A stretch of 64,000 nucleotides of DNA from Microbacteriaceae bacterium (GCA_009780695.1 WQZN01000006.1:1-64000); one strand, 5' to 3'. Positions 35,395 to 43,986 are shown, numbered from the stretch's first letter. Made by a program: numbers and translations. Notes: a model not told the origin generated them from the sequence alone.

Positions 35395-35456
35395 ACCCTG
35401 CTAAGGTGGAGTCCCCGTTTAGGGGACCAAGGGTTCAAATCCCTTCGTCTCCGCAC
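35395..35456 (+). repeat. attR core, 62-bp direct repeat (3' fragment of tRNA-Ser)
   Basis: Identical to 20945-21006. It contains the 3' half of tRNA-Ser(GCU) but lacks the acceptor 5' strand and D-arm, so it is not a functional tRNA; it is the displaced original chromosomal 3' end. Confidence 0.93.
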
Positions 35457-35463
35457 ACAGATC

Positions 35464-35490
35464 AGGCCCCCGAATTTCGGGGGCCTTTCT
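35464..35490 (+). terminator. Original chromosomal terminator of tRNA-Ser(GCU)
   Basis: Stem AGGCCCCCGAA (35464-35474) / TTCGGGGGCCT (35476-35486), then TTCTGTT. It sits where the tRNA terminator would be in an unoccupied site and also faces the convergent esterase gene. Confidence 0.75.
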
Positions 35491-35505
35491 GTTGCCCTGG
35501 GCACT

Positions 35506-36180
35506 TCATCGGGTGAAGGCCCAGGCGACCATCTTGGGGAACTCCTGCTTCCAGAACGGGCCGCCGTGCGCGCCGTCCCGCTCGACCGACACGGTCTCTG
35601 CCTCAGCCTCGTGCAGCGCCGTCGCCCAACGGGCGGCGTTCTTGAGGAAGAACGGTTCCTGCGTGCCCGCCACGAAATAGGCCCGTGGCAGCGGCGGCTC
35701 AAGCACTGCCGGGGGCCGGAAGCCGCCGCCGGGGGAGGCGCACAGGACGACCCCGTAGGTCTCGGGATGCCGGACCCCCATCGCGAGCGCGAGCTCACCG
35801 CTCGCCGAGACACCGAACACCGCGGTCCGCTCCGGTGGAGGCGCGAGACCGAAGCGCTCGCGCACCCAGCGTCGGACATCCTCGACGAAGAAGCGCTCGT
35901 GCGCCGCGAAGAGCTCAGGGTCGAACGTGAACTGCGCGCTGCTCTCCCCGGGTGAGTACTCGCGGATGCGCTGCAGTTCGTCGTCGACGCGGTGCGCGGC
36001 CACCACCAGGACGGGCGGCAGCCCGGATGCCTCCAACAGCCGGCCCCACGGAGCGATCAGCTGCCCGTCGCCCGCGTAGACGATCGCCTCGGGTTGCTTC
36101 GCCGGGACATACGCGCTGACCCGCCGGCCGCCGTCGAAGGCCAAGGTCTCGGTGACGAGCCGACCCGTGGGAGAAGCCAT
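35506..36180 (-). CDS. Alpha/beta-hydrolase fold esterase (enterochelin-esterase/esterase D-like)
   Basis: 224 residues from ATG 36180 (MASPTGRLVTETLAFDGG); longer frames to 36510 run into the next gene's tail and are rejected. Predicted cytosolic serine hydrolase: nucleophile elbow GVSASGELA, late His in RDGAHGGPFW, Asp probably between. The core resembles putative esterase PF00756. No iron-siderophore genes adjoin, so the substrate is open. First intact chromosomal gene right of the AICE. Confidence 0.82.
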   Translation of the reverse strand: MASPTGRLVTETLAFDGGRRVSAYVPAKQPEAIVYAGDGQLIAPWGRLLEASGLPPVLVVAAHRVDDELQRIREYSPGESSAQFTFDPELFAAHERFFVEDVRRWVRERFGLAPPPERTAVFGVSASGELALAMGVRHPETYGVVLCASPGGGFRPPAVLEPPLPRAYFVAGTQEPFFLKNAARWATALHEAEAETVSVERDGAHGGPFWKQEFPKMVAWAFTR

Positions 36181-36283
36181 GACCGCAGTATCCCCGCCGA
36201 CGAGCGGCGCTGTCGATCGCGACCCTCTCGTTGTTCGATCCGCTGAACCCGGCAGGAAGTGCCGCACCGTGCCGGCGACCTGT

Positions 36284-37201
36284 TCAGACAGTGGCGACCG
36301 GGTAGTCGACGAAGGCGAAAGCGGTACTGTCGGGCGCCCAACTCGGCACATTGATGGTGCCTTGGCCGCCGTTGAGGGCGACGATCGTGGTGGGGTGCTG
36401 CCAAGCATCCCTGGTTCCACCGAGATGCACGAGGCGGAGCTCGACCGGCAAGTCAGCGGGGTGCCCGGTGGTGCCGGACGGGTAGCTGAGGTAGACGACG
36501 ACCTCGCCATCGGGCGAGATGTGCGGGAACCAGTTCACCCGCTGATCGAAGGTGAGCTGCTCGAGTCCGGTGCCATCCGAGCGGATTCGGGCGAGCTGGG
36601 AGTGCCCGGCGGCTGTCGAGAACTGCTCAGTGTTGAACAGAACCCACTGCCCGTCGGGTGTCCACTCGCAGCCGTCGGCTGGGCCAGGGTGGCTAGTGAT
36701 CGCGATGTCATCGCCTCCGTCGGTCTCGACCGTGTGGATGGTGGCCGAGGCCCACCAGTCCTCGCCGTCGGGGTCGAGACGCACGTAGGCGAGTCGGGTG
36801 CCGTCCGGGTGGATGCCGTGCAGGAAGTGCATGCCGCCGTCATCCCGCGTCACCCGCCGGGCCGCGCCACCGGCAAGCGGCACCGCCCAGATGTGCCAGT
36901 CGTTCGTCGAGGCGAACACGGTCTGCCCGTTGGGGGAGAGCACGTGGTCGTTGTTGACCGGCGGCAGGCCGGTCGCGGGCACCTCTCGCGGTGGTTCCGA
37001 GCCGTCCACGGGAAGCGTCCAGAGCAGGCCGTCACCGTTGACCAGCAGCCGCTCGTCCGATGCCCAGTTCGGCGCCTCGTAAAGGCGCTCGGTCGATTCG
37101 AACACGGTGCGGACCTCGCCACTGGCACGATCCCAGATGCGGATGCGTGCACTCTGGCCGAGCAGGAGCGTGCGGCGGGGGGCCTGCTCCTCGTCGCTCA
37201 C
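36284..37201 (-). CDS. TolB-like beta-propeller protein
   Basis: 305 residues from GTG 37201, which overlaps the preceding gene's stop (GTGA). Repeated WD40-like/PD40 strands are visible: HVLSPNGQTVFAS, GIHPDGTRLAYVR, EWTPDGQWVLFNT, HISPDGEVVVYLS, and SWAPDSTAFAFV. No signal peptide, so it is probably cytosolic rather than a Tol component. A relationship to oligogalacturonate lyase-like propellers is possible, given the sugar-uptake operon it ends. The 5' extension of the frame is shadow. Confidence 0.8.
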   Translation of the reverse strand: MSDEEQAPRRTLLLGQSARIRIWDRASGEVRTVFESTERLYEAPNWASDERLLVNGDGLLWTLPVDGSEPPREVPATGLPPVNNDHVLSPNGQTVFASTNDWHIWAVPLAGGAARRVTRDDGGMHFLHGIHPDGTRLAYVRLDPDGEDWWASATIHTVETDGGDDIAITSHPGPADGCEWTPDGQWVLFNTEQFSTAAGHSQLARIRSDGTGLEQLTFDQRVNWFPHISPDGEVVVYLSYPSGTTGHPADLPVELRLVHLGGTRDAWQHPTTIVALNGGQGTINVPSWAPDSTAFAFVDYPVATV

Positions 37202-37698
37202 CGGGTCCCGCTGTCGGCGAGGCGCGATCGGATGCCGGCGACGATCAGTTCGTGGTCCTCCAGCGAGGTCAGCCCCGAGACGGTCGCGGCGGCGACGACT
37301 CCGCCCCCGCGCACGCGGATGGGGAACGACCCGCCGGTGACGGCGTACTCCGGTCCGAGCCACCCGCTCGGCGTCGGGTCGATGCCGGCCTGCGCCAGCC
37401 GCGCGTCGACGAGGGCGCTGCTCGCCTCCATGCGCAGTACGACGGCGGACTTCCGGGCGATCCAGGAATCCTGGTCGGGCGTTGCGCCCGGCAGCATCGC
37501 TCGGAACAAGACCATGCCAGACCGGCGGATGTCGATGCCGACGGGGTGCCCCGACTCCTGCGCGGTGCTCGTGATCGCACAGCCGAGCTTCCAGGCATCC
37601 GTGAGATCGAAACGATCCCAGACCAGCTCCGCCTCCTGTGCCTCCAACCGGTCAATCAGTTCAGCACCGCGCAGCGCTGTCGTAGGCGTCTCGGTCAT
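37198..37698 (-). CDS. UPF0303 / heme-degrading-domain (DUF336, GlcG/HbpS-like) protein
   Basis: 166 residues from ATG 37698 (MTETPTTALRG), chosen because AAGGAGA lies 6 nt upstream; the ATG at 37704 would sit only 2 nt from it. Family features: WKLGCAITSTAQESGHPVGIDIRRSG and the glycine-rich GGSFPIRVRGGGVVAAATVSGLTSLEDHELIV. Proteins of this fold bind small ligands and often accompany sugar or organic-acid catabolic genes. It is coupled to the TolB-like gene. Confidence 0.85.
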   Translation of the reverse strand: MTETPTTALRGAELIDRLEAQEAELVWDRFDLTDAWKLGCAITSTAQESGHPVGIDIRRSGMVLFRAMLPGATPDQDSWIARKSAVVLRMEASSALVDARLAQAGIDPTPSGWLGPEYAVTGGSFPIRVRGGGVVAAATVSGLTSLEDHELIVAGIRSRLADSGTR

Positions 37699-37726
37699 CG
37701 GCATTCTCCTTCGAAGGGGTGCGTGC

Positions 37727-38758
37727 TCAGGCGGCGCCGAGCTGGGCTCGGGCTTGATCGATGGTGTCCATGATCGTCACCACCTCGTCAAGAGGGTGCA
37801 GCGGCGACTCGGCACGCCCCTCGCCGACGTAGTGGGCGAGCGCGGTCGCCTGCCAGGACAGCCCGTCGAAGAGCGTCAGCCCGGTCGAGTCCTCCCAGCT
37901 CAGCGACGGCGAGAAGTAGTCAGCGCCGGTCAGCGTGAAGCCTGTGGGGGTGTGGAAGGGGCCGTCGAGGCCTAACACCGCCTCGACGCCCGAGATGACG
38001 GCGCTCGTCGGGGTGCGCGCGACCATCGAGGAGTACAGCGTCGACTGCGCGCCGCCGCCGTGGCGCAGCACCAGGGTGGAGGACGCATCCACGCCGCTTG
38101 CGGCTAGGTCGCCCACTGCCGTCACCTGCGTCGGTGCGCCGAGGACCATCGACGCGAGCTGGATCGGATAGATGCCCAGATCGAGCAGGGCTCCGCCGAG
38201 CCCCGGCTCGTACAGGCGGTGGCCCGGCCCGGCGCCGATCGCCTGCCCGTGATCAGCGAGTACCGCCCGCAGCTCGCCGAAGACGCCGTCGGCCAGCAGC
38301 CGCCGGATGACGGATGTCTGCGGCAGGTACCTGGTCCACATCGCCTCCATCACAAGGACCCCGGCAGTCCGCCCGGCATCCGCCAGTGCGCGTGCCTCAT
38401 CGGCATTCAGGCCGATGGGCTTCTCGATCAATACGTGCTTGCCCGCGGCGATCGCCGCCAGGCCGGTGGCCGCATGTTCGCTGTTCGGCGTCGCGACGTA
38501 GACGACGTCGACCTCCGGGAGCGTCACCAGGCGCTCGACCGAATCGACGGCGGTCGAGATGCCATGCGCTGCGGCGAAGATCGAGGAGCGTGCCGCGGAG
38601 CGGGAGGCGACCGCAACGACCTGCTGTCGCGTGTGTGCGCGCACGGCCTTCACGAATTCGCCTGCGATCCAGCCGGGGCCGATCACGCCCCAGCGCAGTG
38701 ACGGTTCACCGTGACCGGGGCCGAACAGTTCGGGCTTGGGCAGATGGGAGGGAAGCAT
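37727..38758 (-). CDS. Gfo/Idh/MocA-family sugar oxidoreductase (second of operon)
   Basis: 343 residues from ATG 38758 (GGAGA 6 nt upstream). NAD(P)-dependent dehydrogenase of sugars or inositols. N-terminal Rossmann motif WGVIGPGWIAGEF, conserved EKPIG (HVLIEKPIGLN) with the catalytic Lys, and the C-terminal alpha/beta substrate domain. It is the fifth-to-last step of a minus-strand operon behind the permeases; with the other Gfo/Idh protein at the operon head it probably forms an oxidation/epimerisation route for the imported sugar. Confidence 0.9.
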   Translation of the reverse strand: MLPSHLPKPELFGPGHGEPSLRWGVIGPGWIAGEFVKAVRAHTRQQVVAVASRSAARSSIFAAAHGISTAVDSVERLVTLPEVDVVYVATPNSEHAATGLAAIAAGKHVLIEKPIGLNADEARALADAGRTAGVLVMEAMWTRYLPQTSVIRRLLADGVFGELRAVLADHGQAIGAGPGHRLYEPGLGGALLDLGIYPIQLASMVLGAPTQVTAVGDLAASGVDASSTLVLRHGGGAQSTLYSSMVARTPTSAVISGVEAVLGLDGPFHTPTGFTLTGADYFSPSLSWEDSTGLTLFDGLSWQATALAHYVGEGRAESPLHPLDEVVTIMDTIDQARAQLGAA

Positions 38759-38803
38759 ATGGGTCTCCAGGGTGGGTGGCGCGGTGGGAGGGGCGACGCG
38801 GGT

Positions 38804-39676
38804 TCACCGTCCGGCGAGGGCTCCGCCGATGCCGCCGACGGAGAAGTAGCGGTTGAGGGTGGCGAACACGATGACGGGCGGAAGCATCATGATGACGGCG
38901 ACGGCCATGACCGAGCCCCAGTCGGTCGCGTTCTGCTGGAAGAACGACTGCAGGCCCATCGGCAGGGTGAAGGTGCTTGTGGTCCGCAGGAACACGATCG
39001 CGACGAGGTAGTCGTTCCAGGCGAGCAGGAAGGTGAAGATCGCGGTCGAGAGGATGCCGGGCAGCGAGTTGCGCAGCACGATGCGGGTGAACGAGCCGAA
39101 GATGCTCGTCCCGTCGATCCATGCGGCTTCCTCGAGCGAGGCTGGAATCGAGTCGAAGTACGCCGCGAGCATCCACGTCGCCACCGACATGGAGGAGCCG
39201 ACATAGATGATCGTGATCCCGGCCAGGTTGTCGACCAGACCAAAGTTCGCGAACAGGATGAACAGGGGCACGACCGAGGTGATGACCGGCAGGGACTGCA
39301 CCACGAAGAGCAGCAGGGAATAGCCGGTGACGGTCTTCGAGCGCCCTCGGGACAGGACATAGCCCGCCGGCGCGGCGACGATCACTGAGATCACGACCGT
39401 CGCCAGCGTGACCACGGTCGAGTTGCCGAGCCAGGTGAGGGTCTGCGTTCCGGTGAACACGTGCGCGAAGTTGGTCAGCGTGAGGCCGTGCGCGCTGGAG
39501 CCGAGCCCCGGCATCAGTGCCAGGATCACGACCACTGCGATGGGGACCAGGACGATGGCGGTGGCGAGGATCAGGAAGATGAAGCGCCACCAGGCGCCCT
39601 GGCGGTCTTTCTCGGCGATGAAGCTGACGCGCTCGACCCTGGTGCGGCCGGCGAGGCGGAGTGCGGTGGTGGTCAT
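38804..39676 (-). CDS. Carbohydrate ABC transporter permease (MalG/AraQ-like)
   Basis: 290 residues from ATG 39676, overlapping the stop of the partner permease (ATGA). Six membrane helices; the EAA loop that contacts the ATPase is SLEEAAWIDGTSIFGSFTRIVLRNSLP. CUT1 sugar-uptake type. The ATPase is not in the operon. Confidence 0.93.
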   Translation of the reverse strand: MTTTALRLAGRTRVERVSFIAEKDRQGAWWRFIFLILATAIVLVPIAVVVILALMPGLGSSAHGLTLTNFAHVFTGTQTLTWLGNSTVVTLATVVISVIVAAPAGYVLSRGRSKTVTGYSLLLFVVQSLPVITSVVPLFILFANFGLVDNLAGITIIYVGSSMSVATWMLAAYFDSIPASLEEAAWIDGTSIFGSFTRIVLRNSLPGILSTAIFTFLLAWNDYLVAIVFLRTTSTFTLPMGLQSFFQQNATDWGSVMAVAVIMMLPPVIVFATLNRYFSVGGIGGALAGR

Positions 39677-40557
39677 TCGACGGCGGACTTTCTGATCTGG
39701 CGGAAGAGGACGACGGAGACGATCACGAGCGCAGCGGTCATCAGGAATGCGATCGCAACGCCCGGCCCGGTTTGGAAGTTCTGGAACACGGTGCGGTAGG
39801 CCAGCACGACCAGCGAGGTCGTGGCATCCACGGGTCCGCCGCCGGTGAGCAGGTAGATCGTCGGGAAGTCGTTGACGCAGAAGATCGTCATGAGGATCCA
39901 CGAGATGTAGGTGGATCGCGCGATCAACGGCATCGTGATGTGCCGGAACTGCTGCACGCGGCCCGCGCCGTCCATCGCAGCGGCCTCGTAGACGGTGCCG
40001 TCAACCGAGGCGAGCGCCGAAGAGGTCATCATCATCATGAACGGGAACGAGACCCAGACCTTGAACACGCACACCATGACCGCGGCGAGCGTGGGGTCGG
40101 CGAGGAACAGCGGGGTTCCCCAGCCGAGCAGATGCCACAGCTGCGGCAGGGGGCTGCTCGGGGTGGCCACCAGCCAGTTCCATGAGGTGGACGAGACGAC
40201 GATCGGTACGACCCAGGGCAGGAGGAGCAGGACCTTGAACACGCCGCCGGCAGGCACATAGCGGTTGAGGACGAGTGCGAAGCCGAGGCCGACGAGCCAG
40301 GAGCCGAAGACGCCGACCAGCGTGAAGACGAGCGTGAACCCGGCCGCATGCCAGAAGGACGCCTGGGTGAGGACATCCGTGAAGTTCGCGAGGCCCACGA
40401 ACGGGCCGGTGGCGATGAGCGACCCCTGGTGCAGGGACTGGATCGCGGCGTAGACGACGGGGTAGGCGTTCAGCAGCAGCAGGAAGAACACCGACGGGAC
40501 GATCAGCACCCCCAGCGTCAGCCCGCGCTGACGCTGGAGGGTCCCTCCGATCGTCAC
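39673..40557 (-). CDS. Carbohydrate ABC transporter permease (MalF/UgpA-like)
   Basis: 294 residues, six membrane helices, EAA loop VYEAAAMDGAGRVQQFRHITMPLI. ATG 40557 overlaps the solute-binding protein stop by 4 nt and its own stop overlaps the next permease by 4 nt, so the three are translationally coupled. Confidence 0.93.
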   Translation of the reverse strand: MTIGGTLQRQRGLTLGVLIVPSVFFLLLLNAYPVVYAAIQSLHQGSLIATGPFVGLANFTDVLTQASFWHAAGFTLVFTLVGVFGSWLVGLGFALVLNRYVPAGGVFKVLLLLPWVVPIVVSSTSWNWLVATPSSPLPQLWHLLGWGTPLFLADPTLAAVMVCVFKVWVSFPFMMMMTSSALASVDGTVYEAAAMDGAGRVQQFRHITMPLIARSTYISWILMTIFCVNDFPTIYLLTGGGPVDATTSLVVLAYRTVFQNFQTGPGVAIAFLMTAALVIVSVVLFRQIRKSAVE

Positions 40558-41864
40558 GACTTGAGCGCCTTGATCGCGGTCTCGAGCGAGGCCAGCGCGG
40601 TCTTGGAATCGGTCTTCCCCGCGAGCATCGTCTGGGTGAAGTCGCTGAGCGCCTGACCCGCGTCGATGGCCGCCAGCAGCGGGGTGAGCTGAGTGCCCTG
40701 GGCGGCATACGTCTTGCCGATGGGCTGCCAGGTCTTGACGACCTCGGCCTGCTGCACCGACTGCTGGAACTCGGGCAGTTCAGTGATCGACTTGAGCACG
40801 GGGAGTGCCGGGATGACCTTCTGCTGCCAGAGCGTCTTGTAGTTCTGGAACCAATAGGTCAGGAACGCCTCCGAGGATGCCTGGGACGGCGTGTTCGTGT
40901 ACATCATGATGTTGTTCAGGAACTGCAGCGTGCCCTTGTCGCCGTGCGGGCCGGCCATCGGCTGAGCGACGAGGACGTCACCGGTCGTGTCGCCGAGGTC
41001 ATTGTTGAGCCCGGCGGTGCTGATGCCCATCGCGATCTTCTTCGACTTCCACTGGGAGGTCAGGTTGTCGGTGGTGTAGGCGAGGGCGCCCGGGTCGACG
41101 ATCTTGGCCGCGACGAGCTCCTTGACGAAGTCCATCGCCTCGATGTTGCGGTCCGTGACGCAGTCCAACTCGCCGGCGGCGTTGAACAGGCCGCCGCCGT
41201 TGTTGATCATCATCACGATCATGCTGTGGGCCCCGATGTTGTTGCCGGCACCCGCCCCGGTGCCGAAGGCGTAGTAGCCCTTGGCGGCGAGCTTCTTTCC
41301 CGCGGCGAGGTACTCGTCCCACGTGGTCGGCAGCTCGACCCCGACCTCGTCGAGGATCGACTTGCGATACCACCACACGCGCATGTCGAGCTGAGTGGGC
41401 ACGGCCGCGTAGCCGTCCTTCATCTTGAAGGGCTCGACCACTCCGGGCAGGAAGTCGTCGTAGATGCCGTTCTTCTTGAAGGTGTCCAGCAGGTCGTCGG
41501 CGTAGGCGATGGCGCCTTGCTGGGCGTACTGGAAAGCCTGGAAGCCGCCGCCGGTCGAGACAGCAGGGCCCGTCTTCGACGCGACCGCAGACGCGAATGT
41601 CTGGGTGAAGTTGTTCCACTGGATCTCTTGGTACGTGGCCTTGAGATCGCTGCCGGTCGGCTTGTATGCCTGGGTGAGCTTCTGGGCCGCTGCAGTGTAT
41701 GAGGTCGTGCCCCAGGGCATGTCCCAGAACTTGATCGCGTTGGCGCTGCCGCCCGGGCCGCTGCCGGTGCAGGCGGAGAGCGCCAGGGCGGCTGCGGTTC
41801 CTCCGGCGAAGCCGAGGAATCCGCGCCGGGTGAGGGCGGGGTTGCGGAAAGCTGCGTGCGTCAT
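40554..41864 (-). CDS. Extracellular sugar-binding lipoprotein of ABC importer
   Basis: 436 residues from ATG 41864, with AAGGAG 8 nt upstream. The N-terminus has both a twin-arginine motif (LTRRGFLGFAGG) and a lipobox (LALSAC), indicating Tat export and lipidation. The mature part is a family 1 (SBP_bac_1) binding protein (IKFWDMPWG, WDEYLAAGKKLAAKGYYAFG). It delivers an oligosaccharide or sugar to the two permeases. Substrate unknown; the two oxidoreductases suggest a sugar acid, inositol or modified sugar. Confidence 0.93.
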   Translation of the reverse strand: MTHAAFRNPALTRRGFLGFAGGTAAALALSACTGSGPGGSANAIKFWDMPWGTTSYTAAAQKLTQAYKPTGSDLKATYQEIQWNNFTQTFASAVASKTGPAVSTGGGFQAFQYAQQGAIAYADDLLDTFKKNGIYDDFLPGVVEPFKMKDGYAAVPTQLDMRVWWYRKSILDEVGVELPTTWDEYLAAGKKLAAKGYYAFGTGAGAGNNIGAHSMIVMMINNGGGLFNAAGELDCVTDRNIEAMDFVKELVAAKIVDPGALAYTTDNLTSQWKSKKIAMGISTAGLNNDLGDTTGDVLVAQPMAGPHGDKGTLQFLNNIMMYTNTPSQASSEAFLTYWFQNYKTLWQQKVIPALPVLKSITELPEFQQSVQQAEVVKTWQPIGKTYAAQGTQLTPLLAAIDAGQALSDFTQTMLAGKTDSKTALASLETAIKALKS

Positions 41865-41923
41865 TGCATGAACTCCTTGGTGAGGGCCCGATCGAGATCG
41901 GGCAGATGGGGATATGAGAGAGG

Positions 41924-42706
41924 TCAGTCGTGTGGGGGGAGCGCCGCGTCGTCGGCGGCGAGATCTGCAAGGTCGGTGGCGGTTCCACCCGCATGGACGA
42001 GATCGCGCAGCCGGCGCCAAGTAGCCCGGTGGCTGGTCTCGTAGAGGGTGGGTAGGGTGCGTGCGCCGTCGAAGTCGGAGATGACGACCCGGGCCGGCCG
42101 CGCGGCCGAGGGTGCGGGGAAGGATGCCGTCAGCCCGGCATCCGCACCGAGCATCCGCGCCTCGGCGCCGGGTGTACGTGCGCTCGTGCGCGACACGTTC
42201 ACCAGCAGGGGGCGCCCGTCGGCGAGCCTGCCGCGGATCGCGAGGAAGGCATCGGACTCGAGCACGACTCGGGAGGAGGCGACTGGGGAACCGCCGAGCC
42301 GGCGAGCGAGGGCGAAGAGATCGAGCAACAAGGCCCGCTCCGTGACCTCCCGAACCGCGGTGGCGCGGATCTCCAGCAGAGCCGCGCCGATCTTGGAGGC
42401 TGCTCGCGCGGCACCTGGGACGGCGGGATTGCTCGCGTACTCGTAGTCCACGACGACCGGAATGCGGTCGGGGCCTGCGTCGGCCGGGCGCGTTGGCGCG
42501 ACGACGGTGACCCCGCGGGCGCCTTCGCGTGCTACGACAGCGAGCCGCGTCGGCCAGTCTTCGGAGGATCCGCTGAGCGCGATCAGTTCGACCCGCGGAA
42601 GTCGCGCGGGTGCGAGCGAGACCGGAAGCGATGCGATGACCTCATCGACCGCTCCGTGGGCCGCTGCGGTGAGGTCGGCGTCCACCGTGAGTTGCGCCGC
42701 GTTCAT
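41924..42706 (-). CDS. Protein of unknown function coupled to Gfo/Idh oxidoreductase
   Basis: 260 residues from ATG 42706, which overlaps the stop of the upstream oxidoreductase (ATGA). No signal or membrane segment. Segments such as ARLPRVELIALSGSSEDWPTRLAVVAREGARGVTVVAP look Rossmann-like (a cryptic dinucleotide fold), and the middle part (LLLDLFALARRLGGSPVASSRVVLESDAFLAIRGRLADGRPLLVNVSR) resembles a substrate domain. It may be a second subunit or degenerate partner of the oxidoreductase. I do not recognise a family. Confidence 0.78.
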   Translation of the reverse strand: MNAAQLTVDADLTAAAHGAVDEVIASLPVSLAPARLPRVELIALSGSSEDWPTRLAVVAREGARGVTVVAPTRPADAGPDRIPVVVDYEYASNPAVPGAARAASKIGAALLEIRATAVREVTERALLLDLFALARRLGGSPVASSRVVLESDAFLAIRGRLADGRPLLVNVSRTSARTPGAEARMLGADAGLTASFPAPSAARPARVVISDFDGARTLPTLYETSHRATWRRLRDLVHAGGTATDLADLAADDAALPPHD

Positions 42707-43767
42707 GCCGCCGCCGCCAGCGCTGCGCGTGCCGTATCCGCCGCCTGCTCTGCGATCTCGAGCGCGAACACCAGGTCGTCGATCAACTCGGCCGTCGGAA
42801 TGCGCTGCTCGCCACCGCGCACGATGTCCGCGAAGTGCCGCCACTCGCCTTCGTAGCCGTTGAAGTCGGCCGGTGTGAACTCGGTAATCCGCCCGGACGC
42901 GAACCGCCGCCCCGTTCCGGAGCCGGCCTGTACATACGATGGAGTGAACTCGACACCGATCTCCTGATCTGCGCCGGTCACCGTGAGACGCCAGTCCGGG
43001 TTCCAGTTCTCACTCATCGTCGCGTGCAGCTCGATCGGCACGCCTCCGGCCTCGAGGTGGATGAGGTAGCCGAACGGGGCCAGGGGTTCCGCCCCCACGA
43101 CGCGGACCTTTCGCCACGCGTCCGGATCGCCCCACGAGAGCGCTTCGCGGATCAACGGAAGGTCGTGGATCGCGAGTCCCATGACCCCTCCGGAGACCGC
43201 GGCGGCCGCGACCTCGGGGTCATGAGGGTTCCGTCCCGGCATCGCAGGTCGGGCGAGGACTTCGGTCGCGAAGTCTTCGAAGCGCGGGTTCGGCGGCAAC
43301 ACGATCGATGAGCGGATGGATGTCGGCGCAAAGGGCTGCTCAGACACGGCCAGCCATCCATGGTCGTACGCATGCATGGCCCCGACGACGATCGGCACTC
43401 CGGTCTCTGCGGCGGCCTCGGCGATCTCTCGCGCCTCATCGCCGGACACGGCGAACGGCTTCTCGCAGAGGACGGCGCGCTTGCCGGCGCGCATCGCGGC
43501 GATCACCTGAGCGGCATGAAAAGGGTGAGGAGAGCACACCGCGACGACGTCGACGGCCGGGTCTTCGAGAAGCTCCTGTACGTCGGTCGTCCACGCGGCA
43601 CCGACGCGGCCTGCGACGGACTCCGCGACCGCGGCATCGACGTCCATCACTCGGGTCACGCGGAAGTCCTCGCCCAGTCGCGAGAGCGTCGGCAGGTGGA
43701 TAGCCTGCGCCACTGGCCCTGCCCCGAGGATACCGACCCTGATGGGGTGCTGCGTTGTCGGCGTCAT
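42703..43767 (-). CDS. Gfo/Idh/MocA-family oxidoreductase (operon head)
   Basis: 354 residues from ATG 43767 (MTPTTQHPIRVGILGAGPV); AGGAG lies 11 nt upstream. Rossmann GILGAGPVAQAIH, catalytic EKPF (AVLCEKPFAVSGDEA), and a conserved HDLPLIREALSW in the substrate domain. First gene of the sugar operon, reading away from the tandem TetR regulator. The frame upstream to 43911 crosses the promoter and is not coding. Confidence 0.92.
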   Translation of the reverse strand: MTPTTQHPIRVGILGAGPVAQAIHLPTLSRLGEDFRVTRVMDVDAAVAESVAGRVGAAWTTDVQELLEDPAVDVVAVCSPHPFHAAQVIAAMRAGKRAVLCEKPFAVSGDEAREIAEAAAETGVPIVVGAMHAYDHGWLAVSEQPFAPTSIRSSIVLPPNPRFEDFATEVLARPAMPGRNPHDPEVAAAAVSGGVMGLAIHDLPLIREALSWGDPDAWRKVRVVGAEPLAPFGYLIHLEAGGVPIELHATMSENWNPDWRLTVTGADQEIGVEFTPSYVQAGSGTGRRFASGRITEFTPADFNGYEGEWRHFADIVRGGEQRIPTAELIDDLVFALEIAEQAADTARAALAAAA

Positions 43768-43986
43768 GCGGCCGTTGCTCCTGAAGATGCGAGCGCAGTG
43801 GATGTCGTCATTGATCGTCCTCTCGACGGTGAGATGGCAGGCCGGGTGCGAACCATGAGCATGAAAAGTACTCATGCGGTTACTGTTGGCCAAATGTAAA
43901 CACTCGGTCATGGTTTTGCAAGCCCGCAGAGAGAGGCGCTGCAGGCCTACGCTGAACTTGACCGGTTCACTCCTCCGAAGGGCTCC
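43768..43986. promoter_or_regulatory. Divergent control region, sugar operon / tandem TetR
   Basis: 219 bp without a gene, AT-richer than its surroundings in the middle. Two dyads: CATGAG-N11-CTCATG (43854-43876), about 90 nt upstream of the oxidoreductase ATG, and TGAAC-N7-GTTCA (43953-43969), 17 nt upstream of the regulator ATG. Both are TetR-size sites and may be the operators of the neighbouring two-headed regulator. Confidence 0.55.

Larger units (their letters stand above)
20945..35456. mobile_element. Integrated AICE (pSAM2-like) carrying arsenic resistance, about 14.45 kb
   Basis: Bounded by perfect 62-bp direct repeats (20945-21006 and 35395-35456) derived from the 3' half of tRNA-Ser(GCU). 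Backbone on the minus strand: integrase at the left edge, excisionase, HUH replication initiator, FtsK-type transfer protein, a small unknown protein, a Pra-like activator. A GntR repressor diverges from them. Cargo at 28.0-34.8 kb is an arsenic island. The combination of tyrosine integrase, Rep, a single Tra ATPase and a GntR (KorSA-type) regulator is the diagnostic AICE layout. No relaxase or type IV secretion genes are present, as expected for this class. Confidence 0.92.

Noticed and set aside
35395-35456. A second tRNA-Ser gene
   Set aside because: Only the 3' half is present (no acceptor 5' strand or D-arm); it is the attR copy.
41924-42844. Longer N-terminus of the unknown sugar-operon protein from 42844
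   Set aside because: The extension overlaps the end of the oxidoreductase gene out of frame; ATG 42706 gives the usual 4-nt coupling overlap.
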